This document shows, in pieces, positions 11,984 to 21,694 of a stretch of DNA of 64,000 nt; position 1 is the first letter of the stretch, and the number at the start of each line of letters is the position of its first letter. The notes under the pieces were generated by a model. That model saw only the letters and a program-made list of their open reading frames with translations. It searched no databases and had not been told where the DNA came from. The translations under genes and the position numbers were made by a program. Source of the stretch: Sphagnum compactum (Eukaryota; Bryophyta; Sphagnopsida; Sphagnales); NCBI GenBank assembly GCA_965153455.1, contig OZ234495.1, forward strand, positions 22,750,875 to 22,814,874, in the 5' to 3' direction.

Positions 11984-13812
11984 ATGGGAGAAGAGAGTCT
12001 CAACGCATTGAAAGAGACGTGGAACGCGATGAAGACGGGATACGGCGAGGCAGAATGGGAGCAGGGCGAAGGAGTCATTCTGGGATTGATGGCGCAAGGT
12101 TATTCGAATCGAGAGATTAAGGCCCTCCTTGGTGTTGGTGGTTTTCGTGTGTCACGATTGAGAAAGATTCATAAGGACGGGACGTGGGACGAAAACCATA
12201 CTCGTCGTCCTCTGAAAGTTCCACATCATGCTCTATCATCAGACGATCTAACTGCATTCATTGAGGATTGCAAGACGTGGGAGCTGGAGGATGGATTTCC
12301 CTGTTCGCATCGACGACCTCGCCAATATTTCGTGGAGGCTAAGTTGACCTGGATGGAGCTTTGGAAGCGGTACGAAAAGAAAATGGTGTCTCTCGAGCGA
12401 CGAGTGATGAGCTTCTCCCAATGGACCCAGTACGTCAAGTTGCACCAACCTGGTGTTCGCCTGACGAGGACGGCAGAAGATGTTTGTGGTTCTTGTGTTC
12501 GCATTGATATTCAACTCGCTCATGACGATCTCCCACCTGAAAAGCGGAAGCATCTGGTTCTGGAGAAGGGGATGCACCTTCAGGCCGCTATTGATCAGCT
12601 TCGGTTCATGTTGGGGTTTGTTAAGCAGTACAAGCTAATGCACCCCAGCAACCTGTCCCGAATGCGATTATTCCCGATACCATTGATGATGCGCCTCCTA
12701 ATCCTATCGACGACGCCTTCCCTGAGATCCAGATTCAGATTGAAGATTTCGGCGGCAACTTCCCGCTTCCTTTCTATGGCCATCAACGTCCTTCTGTTGA
12801 TTACTTCAACTCCAATCTCATGATGCAGAACTTCATCATCTTCGACATCACCGCCAATCGCAATAATGTTCTAATCTACGATGAGCGTGGTCAGGGCAAA
12901 GGCGCTGACGCCCTGTGCAGTCTTCATTTACTCTTTCATCTTCAACTTCGTCAAGAACGTGCCGACCGTTCGCCTAAGATGCTCCTGCTGATCCTCGACA
13001 ACTGCGTTGGTCAAAATAAGTCGAAGGTGGTTTTCATGTTCTATGCGCTGTTATCTCTCCTGTTTTATGACAAGGTCGCTCTTCTTTTTCTTATCCTTGG
13101 CCACTCTCACAACCAGGCCGATCGTGTCGTTGCCTAGTGTCGAAACAAGATGCGTGCCTAGAACCTCTACACCCCCAGCGCGATTGTATATGAGCTCAAC
13201 ACCATTAAGCCTGTCTCTGCCGAATTCCTGGATCATCAGTCATCGCGGCGACCCTTCTTTGGCGATTAGACCTCTCTTCTGAAGAAGTACTTCGAGTCTA
13301 TGCCACCGAACTACACTGGCAACTACTTTTTTGAGATCGACCAGGGCATTGTCAGCATGCGCCATCTCGTAAGTACGCTCGACAACAAGGCCGTCCAGTT
13401 TTCGATGTTTCTTCCCAAGAATATTGATTCTGTTCGTCAAGCGATTCTTTTCGATTTGTTAAGAAGTGGCGTCAAGTCCATTGATGACGTCACGTCGGTT
13501 GACATGGTCAAGCCCCCTCGTGTGGAGCTTAAGGAGCAGCTGACCAACAAGAAGCTCAAATCGTTGTCCAAGAAGTACTTTTCTATCCCTCCCGAAGTAC
13601 TTTCCTACTACCCCTATGTTCCTGAAGGTTTGTCTGATTCTTTGGAAGATGAGGACGTGGCAGCCACGCGATCTAGGAGCAAGAGCATGTGCGTAGCGCC
13701 TTCTAAGAAGGCGGTTGGGGTGGAGAAGCCAAAGGTCGGGCGCCCGCAGAAGAATGCCTCTAGCATTGTGCCTGGACAGTCGTCGCTCCTATCGTTTTTG
13801 CGAAAGGTGTAA
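11984..13812 (+). pseudogene. Decayed transposase-like protein with DUF7869-type motifs
   Basis: Two reading frames together encode one protein of about 600 residues. The first (from a Met at 11984; upstream start uncertain) has a helix-turn-helix-like stretch at residues 30-61 with 'QGYSNREIKALLGVGGFRV', then a charged central part. Near 12640 the coding frame shifts, and the second frame carries 'FPLPFYGHQRPS', 'YDERGQGKGADALCSL', 'ILDNCVGQNK' and 'GHSHNQADRV'. These are motifs I associate with the uncharacterised DUF7869-type proteins of plants and oomycetes, where Asp residues in DNC and NxAD could serve a DDE/RNase H-like fold (inference). TAG stops at 13135, 13159 and 13267 interrupt the second frame. 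It ends with a basic tail and TAA at 13810. No other host-like domain is seen, and it lies alone between the inverted repeats, so a transposase role is the likeliest reading. Confidence 0.75.
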
Positions 13813-13945
13813 ACAGTGAAAATACAAATTGGACCGATCGTGAGATGACTTCATTGAATAAGAGAAGACGATTGAGCCTATTACGAGATGGTTCTGATGA
13901 CTAGTTGCGGAGATATAGATCTTTTGAGAGACCCGGGTCTCGTTT

Positions 13946-13974
13946 GGGAACCCGGGTTCCCGCCAATAGGTTCA
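13946..13974 (+). repeat. Right terminal inverted repeat
   Basis: Contains the perfect 16-bp palindrome GGGAACCCGGGTTCCC, followed by GCCAATAGGTTCA. It is the inverse of the left end with two mismatches. Confidence 0.85.
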
Positions 13975-14884
13975 ACTATCCATGCTACATACATGTCATG
14001 TAATGTGGGTAGGGCCCATTTCAACTCGGAACATGGCAAGCCCAGTAAGGTGAGCCATCATTCCCGTTGGGTGGTGGTGATGGGCTAGATTATGGTCTGT
14101 TCCAAAACGTAAATGGTTGTTCCCACCATGGATTCACCGGGCATGCATGCATGTCCTTGGTGGTCAATGCTTTCTACAAGCCAACTGACTTCTAGTAGAA
14201 GTCTAAGCAGCATGCAATTGCCTGTCCCACCTAGAAAAAGGACAAAAGAGATAGTGCGGAAATAGGACAGCCCACCGAATTACGTACAAGAGGGGTGCCT
14301 ACTAAAGGCTGGTTCTGGCTCCTAGCAAGGCCAAGGTAGGAGTAGGAATTGGCTCTGGCCAGCCCTCTCCTTGGCATGGATGGTGTGGGGCAGTTGCAGA
14401 AAGGCTACTAGGCAGAGTCAGTTGTGGAATCTGCAACCAGCCTGGGCGGCTGATTCTGCATGATTTATTCTTCTCTATACCGGGGTTCCCAGCTCTTACC
14501 CTATTAGCTGACTGCAGAATGCAAGTGTGGTCTACTTCAGCTCCAGTGTCCGTGGAAGGAATTCCTCCCTCTCTGAACACAGATGAGGACAGATCTGGGT
14601 TTGCTTTTCCTTGAAAAATGTTCAATGGGTGTAGAGGCCAAAATTTCTAACATTCTAAAGTTGAATTTTCCATTAAATTTTAATTTTTTAAAAGATTTTT
14701 TTTCAGTGCATCCCCATTTTCAAGTTTCAGAAGGTGACTAAATCATACTTTTCACATAAGTGCATATTTTAACACAGCGACCCAAAATATTTCCAATTTG
14801 TTCAGATCCTGTTCTGATGTGTATATATGTGTATATCCACATTAGCCAAGAGGAACAAGGCTGTGGGTTCCAGAAGGTTCTAAG
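13975..14884. other. Intergenic region, nothing recognised
   Basis: No supported coding sequence. A 107-codon open frame on minus (14302-14625) has no recognisable domain and lies in sequence rich in short repeats, so I treat it as chance. Confidence 0.5.
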
Positions 14885-17800
14885 CAGTGTTGGGCAGGTA
14901 TTTATTTTCAACTATACCCGACAGGCAGGGTATTAACAAAAAATCATAGTTGAAGCCCAGTGGGCCGGTGCATAAGAATGTTTTTCGCAAACTAAAGCCC
15001 ACTGGGCATAAACATAGGACATGTTTTTTCTTGGACGGGCATGCATAATAGATATAAAAAAGGGTGATGCCCGCCGGACATAAACCCAGGCATGTTCAAA
15101 TTGACAAAATTGGTCATAATGGATAGTGTTTTCAAGCAAAAAAAAAACCAAGTTTGATTGATCTAGAAAGTACAAATGTGAGCATGAAACTATCACACAA
15201 CAAAAACCCAACGTATTCTAACATTAAATTCTATGTAGACCATAAACCTATTACTAACTAACAAGATTGTAGCTTCATAATTACATCATTATAGCCTAAC
15301 ATTTTGGGAACATTTTAGAAACTTGGAATGCCAGAAGAATTGTTGAGGTCCTCAATAAGTCATTGCCTTCAATTGCAATCTTAGCAAGTTGACAAGAGAT
15401 CGAGTGGCGGGCACAAAGTGCTCTTTCAGACTCTCAAACACCATACACACAAGCAAGCAAAACATTCAAGCTCATGATGTTGCATTCAATTCATTGAACA
15501 CAATTGCATCAAGGAATTGGAATATCAATAGATTCCAGCAATTTTGCCATCAACAAGTTTTCATTCAATTTCATAAAACTTGTAATTTAATCTCAATTCA
15601 AAACAAGAACACAACTAGCCACTCTCACCATCAACTTTGGCAACTTGTGTGTTTTCAACACTTAAAAAAATAATGATATACATACCAAAACGTACAATAT
15701 GACATATTCGCCAATGTTAGGAATAAAAGCCAAAGACAACCCGTAACTAAACAAGAAATCGCAAGGTGAAGAATAAAAGTTGAAGACAACCTGCAACAAC
15801 CATAAGAAACCCCAATGTCAAAAATAAAAGTTGAAAACATAAAACATCCCACAACAATTGCATTCATGTCCTTCGACTAGATAACACCTAACAAGTGGGA
15901 ATAGAAACAAAAAAACACCAACTCATGTAGACATTGACACAAGATAAACAACAAACACATGTACTTGGAGCAAACAACCCAAATGACACCACACATTTGC
16001 CCTCTAACCTACTATGATGTTTTGAAAAAATTCAAGGAGCTTCACAATATTCCTTTGTTCATCATTGAGGCACTCCAACTTTAAGGGTTGAGGTAGTTGC
16101 AACTAGAAAAATTAAAAAATAGACAACAGTTAAAGTCAAGTACCTACACCCAACAAATTAAAACAACAGTGGAAATGAAAACATAGATGCAATTGGGTAC
16201 CTCCCCTTTTGTTCCTCATACTTTGCATCCTTCAACAATACAAAAAGTTAATCTTCTTCAAACAAATTGAAATTAGAAATGATTTCCTCATTTTTTGACA
16301 CCATGCCAATTTCAATGCTATGTATTTTTCAATCGATGTAGGTTTGGCATTTGTGCACCCAAATCTAGGATCATCTAGCCAATTCTTCATGATTCAATTA
16401 GCTTATCCAAATTTTCAATACCAAGCCAACAACGTTTCAAACCTATGATGATATGAACCATATTGAAATTTTTTTCAGTTTCGATCTATGAACTAACAAT
16501 ATCCATCATTTGTCAAACAAAATGTCTAATATTGGGAAATTGTTACTCATGTTTTGCCCACCAAGCAAAAGGACTAAAAGGATTTGCCAACACTGCATCC
16601 TTTGAAAAAATGAAAATTCAACTAAGAGGAAGCCCAATGTAGTGTCCTCAATGGAAGCTAGAGATCCAAAGACCATTAGCTCAAAAACACATTAAATGTA
16701 ATAGGGTCAATAATCATAGTAGTTGATGTAAAGCTTTATAGATAGTCAATAGCAAAGGCATTAGAACTTCTTGATCATACTTAGCAGCAACTTGCATGGC
16801 TAATTCAAGGCTAACATAATCTTCAATGAATTGCAAATTCTTAAAGTGTAGATAAAAAATAAGCCAACATATTGTGAGTGGCTTGCACCTGACATGATGA
16901 TGCAACTTAGGCCAAAAATGGCTTCAACACGCCAATAATTTCAACTTGTATGTGATGCCCAAGATGCATCAACTTTGAATTAAAGTCTCCAACTTGTAAT
17001 TCCACAAACATAATCACACAATTAAATCCTTAATGTTTTTACAATATAAACACTTGACTAAAAACCTTAAACAAACAAAACCAAAATCTATTAGCCCACA
17101 TATTAGCATCTCATGATTAGCCATAATAATCATGGAAATAATAGCAGAAATTGCATCAAATATAACCAATATCTATAGGACTAGTTCAAAGACACATTGG
17201 ATGACAACTAGTGTTATAATTTCTAAAACTTTCTATGCCACAGCCCATGTCTAGGGAGTAGGTATTTTGCTCTGCAAGGCAATGGTTTGCTTTGAATAAC
17301 AAAAATTTGTGGCATCTTTAAACTCTAGTGGTTTGAATAAAATCACTTTTGAGTCGAATCAAGTCTTGACAAGACTTTTTTGTTTTCTAGGGTGACGCTT
17401 GGAATTTCTACAAACCTTAATCCATTCTTGCTTGCCCTTCCCATTTTTCTTGTCCAAGTAATTGTCTTTTGCAGAGAAGATGAAACAACCTTGATAGAAA
17501 CCTCCTACATTCCATTACACACCTTGAGGTCATTTGTAACATATGGACAACACTTAGACATGGCATGCCCATAGCAAATGGTAGCATAGGGTTGTGGCAA
17601 CATGAATGGATCACAAGAGACAATATTTGTTAAGGCCATTGTGAAGGTGTTCAAATTAGCACTTTCATCTTTCACATATGCTCTTACCTTGTCCAACAAC
17701 TCATATCGAACAAGTAAAACATTTAATTGTATAGCCATTGTTGTTTCATGAACCTTAAAAAAGCCCATTGTAACATGACATGGTTGCCATTTTTTGTTGA

Positions 17801-19705
17801 TGTAATTGACAACAAGTGTAAATGTATCAAAACCTATTCAGAACATCCATAAATCAAATGTGACTGTAATTGTGGTGGCTTCAATAAGTGTAGGAAGAAC
17901 ATGGCATTCTGTGATTTTACTAACCATGTTAGGGATAACCTCACTTGTGAGTTGTTGCTTGTTAGGAAAGATAACCCAACTGCACTAATGATGCATAAGC
18001 CTTTTCAACCAAACATTTTCAATGGAACTCAAAGGATGATAGTTTTTGGCAATGTAAAACACCAAATCCTCAAAGAATTGTTCTTGAGTAGGGTTAGTTT
18101 TTTTGTAAGGGATTTTATTGTTAAAAAAACCAATAATGGAACCTATAGTTGGCTTTTTCCTCTTTTTAGTAATTTGGTGATCAGCAAGCACCATGGTAGA
18201 AGTAGACCATTGTCATGTTTAATATAAGGCCAAAACTGAAGAATGTTTAGAATAAACATGACAACTCATGGTAGTTGTGCCATGGTCCTTGTTATATTTA
18301 ACCAAACCTTTTCGACTGTGTGTAGAATTTTGATTGTTTTATTCTTGTTGCATGTTATGACACATAATGCATCTCGTTCTTTGAGATTGAAAGGAATCAA
18401 CATCAACACTATGGTCATTCATTAAAAAAAGGCCCATGTATTTGCTAACCTTTGCTATGTGAGCTAACAATTTTGGTTGAATTCCAATTGGACAAGCAAT
18501 TGTTCTTATCATGCATATGATTTAGCTTGAAAAGTTGTCCTCACCAAGCTTCTTGTCAACAATTATTTCACTATTACTTACTTTAGATTCAAGCCCATCA
18601 CTACCACCCCCAACCCCATCTTCACCAAAGCTGACACCATAATCAGTTACAAATCAATTCCCTTTGCATTTTCTGTGACTTTGTTTGTAAAAACATCATG
18701 GTCTTCAGCCCCTGATACACTAGCTTCTAAAAACACAACGAAACACCAACAAACCTATTTTGATGGAACAATGGTTGAAAATTTGAAGTTTCCAAGCTGC
18801 AAGACATTGAAGATGATGAAACATGAGATATTGACTTACCAAACTAACAACCAAAAGAAGACACAAGATCACCAAAAATGAAGTCAACGAAACACAAAAT
18901 AGTAGCTTATCAGTTTCATGTCAAGAAGAAGACACCAAAGCACTAAAAATGAAATCAACGAAAACATGAAATACCGGTTTGACAACAAGAAGAAAACTTG
19001 AGATTACTAGAACAATACACCAAAAATAGAATGATAAAAACAATAAAACATGAGGTAACTTCAACCTGACAACAAGAAGAAAACACAAGAGCACCATAAA
19101 TAATTCATTCAACACAAACAATAGGAGAAAATCAAAACTAGAAAACACAAAATGCTACATGAAAACAATCAATTGTAGCAAAAATATTTACCTTGTTCCT
19201 TAGTCCTAAACATCAATGCAATTGTTACCAATAGGTCTACAATTTCACAAATTCAATGCTCCTTTCCATTGCAAGCAATTTCATCATGGATATTCTCTTC
19301 TATCAAGTCAACGGCGCTCCTTTTCATTGCAAGCCATTTCCATCATGGATCTTCTCTTCTATCACGTTGGCTTAAAATCAACTTCTTCTCAAAAACTTTG
19401 TAGATTATTGACCTACAACCTCATCACACACTAAACTCTATCCTAAATTTTTTAACCCTAAACTTCAATACCCAACACATGCTTGCAATGTGTGATGCCT
19501 CCTTGACTAGTGTAGCTTACAAAATTTATATAATACAAGACCGCCCACTTAAGGGCATCTCTTGTGTACATGAGAAGAGAAGTCAACCGAGGTAGGGTAT
19601 TGAGAGGTTTATTGGTGAGCCAATACCCAATGATCAGGGTACCCCATACCCGGGTGCATGCCCCAGTTGATACCCGACCATAACTTCAATACTCACCCAA
19701 CACTG
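14885..19705 (-). mobile_element. hAT-like DNA transposon, about 4.8 kb
   Basis: The left end begins CAGTGTTGGG and the right end, on the opposite strand, also begins CAGTGTTGGG, the CAG start typical of hAT elements. The subterminal regions on both sides repeat GGGTAT-type motifs (for example around 14900-14940 and 19575-19680). A decayed hAT-type transposase lies inside on minus. The expected 8-bp target duplication is not intact (gttctaag on the left, agcattat on the right), consistent with age or flank mutation. The borders therefore rest on the termini and the internal gene. Confidence 0.6.
16200..18230 (-). pseudogene. Decayed hAT-type transposase
   Basis: Read on minus, consecutive fragments in shifting frames resemble one family of plant hAT-like (BED zinc-finger/RICESLEEPER-related) proteins, in order. 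They are: a segment with 'TIGSIIGFFNNKIP' and 'PLSSIENVWLKRL' (about 18194-18000); a catalytic-domain segment with 'VTMGFFKVHETT', 'YVKDESANLNTF' and 'CYGHAMSKCCPYVTNDLKVC' (about 17790-17505); 'QVAAKYDQEVLMPLL' (about 16800-16720); and a C-terminal dimerisation-like segment with 'GIENLDKLI' near 16.4 kb. Several stops and frameshifts break it, so it cannot make a full protein. Minor gaps may be introns or deletions. Confidence 0.7.
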
Positions 19706-20458
19706 AGCATTATTCATTGCATGATAACCACCAGTTTTGGTGTCTTATTCAGGTACTTTTTAGTCCTTTCTGAAGTGGTACAGGTGGTCATATGCTGATT
19801 CCTTTTTTTGTTCTGTTGATTCATTTGTGATGTGAACAACACCATGATGACGCAAACTTTGGTGGCAAACACCGCTTTGAAACAAGCCCTGTAGAACCCA
19901 TTATGAGCTGATTGAACGATGTCCAGCACAAGAGGGCATTGTGGGAAGCAGAACTCTGGAACAAGTCCTCATAGAAACCCTAAAGAATGCTTGAAATGCT
20001 CCTAGTGTATGTGGAACACACTTTACCCGGCCTAAAATTTCTGTCACAACAGAGGATGGCATCTTTACCCTACATAAAATTTGTGCCTCAACAGAGAATG
20101 CCACCTTACAGGTAAGGTTCCTTAATAAAAGGGCAGGAACCGTTTTATGGAGGGACATTCTGTTTTATTTTATTGGAGGAATCTTTTTTATTGAGGAACC
20201 TGACGTGTAGTGCACCTCCTCCCCTCTCAAATGAATCACAGCTGGCTAGTGTATGTGGAAGGCACTTTACACTGCATAGTATTTCCGCCTCAACAGAGGA
20301 TAGCACATGGCACCTTACATGTAAAGTTCCTCAGTAAAAAGGGAGGAACCCTTTTTTGTTGGAGGAACCTTGTGTCTAAGGTACCTCCTCTCCTCTCAAA
20401 TGAATCAAAGCAATCTATTTATAACAACAAAATTCCAGTGGTTCGTTACACCAGATAA
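19706..20458. repeat. Intergenic region with diverged direct repeat
   Basis: A block near 20005-20160 ('agtgtatgtggaa.cactttac', 'cctcaacagag.at', 'aggttcct.a.taaaa') recurs near 20238-20375 in the same order with many changes. The tail 'ctcctc.cctctcaaatga' is likewise present twice (near 20216 and 20384). No coding sequence is supported. Confidence 0.55.
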
Positions 20459-20878
20459 GGACCTCAAATGGGGTTGTTCTGGGAGTCAAATTCCTAAACT
20501 TGAGCCCTGCCTTGTGTGAGGTCCTCATTTCCAGAACAGCCCCATTCTCAATTTTGACCTCACCCATTACCATCTACCGAAACAGCATTTAACCCTACTC
20601 CCACCTCGTGTAGGACCTGAATTCCCACAATAGCCCAGGGTTTAGACCTCCAAGAGGGTGATGAATATCGTCAAATCGAATTTATTGACTGCTCTCTGTT
20701 TCTGATTGGCTGGATGGTTTGAATGGTCCAGCTGGGTTGCTATTAGTAGTCTCCCACCTATTTGCAGTCCTAGTTTTAGTCTGATGGGGTGGTGGGATTG
20801 TAAAAAAGTAAATAACTAAAACTTGGATGCGAGAAATATTTTTGCAAGGTTACATACGAAGCACCGCTGGAGATGCTC
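20459..20878. mobile_element. MITE-like element, GAGCATCTCC family (copy A)
   Basis: The right end reads, on the opposite strand, GAGCATCTCCAGCGGTGCTTC and is followed by TAA. The right half is related to the element at 39122-39467 ('ggtttgctattagtagtc' is shared in slightly varied form). The left end is less certain: TAA then GGACCTCAAATGG at 20456-20471 would give the matching TAA target duplication with an imperfect inverted repeat. It lies directly upstream of the L-aspartate oxidase gene. Confidence 0.5.
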
Positions 20879-21073
20879 TAAGCTTAGTGGATGCTGCATT
20901 TCCCAGCTGTTTCTAGTTTTGAAGTACTTACTACAAGAAAGTGAAAAGGAAAAGCTAAAACAGCAATGGTTCATGATCCCGCTGCAAGACAAAAATCCAT
21001 CTCATGCAAAATCCACATGTAGGAAAGGTAGGTAACTTACCAGGTACGCACACAAAGATGTCGTGTGCTGCAA

Positions 21074-21100
21074 CGTCGTCGTCGTCGTCGTCGTCGTCGT
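21074..21100. repeat. (CGT)9 microsatellite
   Basis: Nine uninterrupted CGT units, followed by CATCATCATG, lie in the upstream region of the L-aspartate oxidase gene. Confidence 0.9.
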
Positions 21101-21220
21101 CATCATCATGGATTCCAACTGCCTACCCTTCCGTTGGGATCCTTCTGCGGAAGGAAGCCTCGTCACGCACGCTGCTGCTAGATCCTTCCTTTCTTCCTTA
21201 CGCCCCCCCTTGTTTTTGTT

Positions 21221-21230
21221 TCTATATTTA
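21221..21230 (+). promoter_or_regulatory. Possible TATA box of the L-aspartate oxidase gene
   Basis: The motif TCTATATTTA lies about 470 bp before the proposed start codon. It is followed by GA-rich leader sequence (GAGAGAGAG near 21330; GAGGGAGG repeats near 21611-21640) typical of a plant 5' leader. It was assigned by position and sequence only. Confidence 0.25.
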
Positions 21231-21694
21231 GACTCCCTAGCCAACTCACGTCGTCTGTTCATTCTCTTTTTGCTGCCAACAATGAACCAGTTCACAACCA
21301 ACTGAGAGCGACCGATGCTGAGTTGGGGGAGAGAGAGAGAGCGAGATCAGCCCCAGAGCAGCGGACAGAAGAGTAGCAGGCGGGACTAAGTTTCTTTTCA
21401 ATTGTTTGTCGTGGAGTGGAGAATTCCTTTTTTAAGTACATACTTCTTTTGGAGACTAGTGGTTTTTGGTCGCGCCTTTTCTCGCTAGAGGGAGGAGAAC
21501 TTTGTTTTGTGTGGCGCTTGAGATTGGTGAGTAGTGGTGGACATTTTGTTGTCTGTAGCAGCTTGAGGGGAAGACGAGGAGGCAAGGATCTTGAAGGAAT
21601 AACAATCAGAGCGAGGGAGGGAGGGAGGGAGAAAGGGAGAAAGTGCAGAAGGGGAGGAAAGGTGTGTAGTAGTGGGACGGGTAATTGTGAGAGG

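Larger units (their letters stand above)
11442..13974 (+). mobile_element. 2.5-kb DNA transposon with 29-bp terminal inverted repeats
   Basis: The ends form 29-bp inverted repeats (11442-11470 and 13946-13974) that match at 27 of 29 positions; both begin TGAACCT, then TTGGCGGGAACCCGGG. Between them lies a single decayed coding region on plus that fills most of the element. The interior is visibly richer in GC than the AT-rich flanks, which suggests a different origin or recent arrival. No long target-site duplication is visible; at most the dinucleotide AC flanks both ends. The superfamily is not one of the common plant ones I can recognise by its termini. Confidence 0.8.

Noticed and set aside
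11914-12120. Acid/Arg-rich alternative frame at the start of the DUF7869-type gene
   Set aside because: The overlapping frame carries the helix-turn-helix-like motif and continues into the conserved region. The alternative ends at 12120, though an N-terminal frameshift there is not fully excluded.
14302-14625. 107-residue minus frame
   Set aside because: No domain, no neighbouring exon signal, and it lies in repeat-rich sequence.
21002-21301. Frames over the CGT repeat on both strands
   Set aside because: They are created by the trinucleotide repeat and have no domain similarity.
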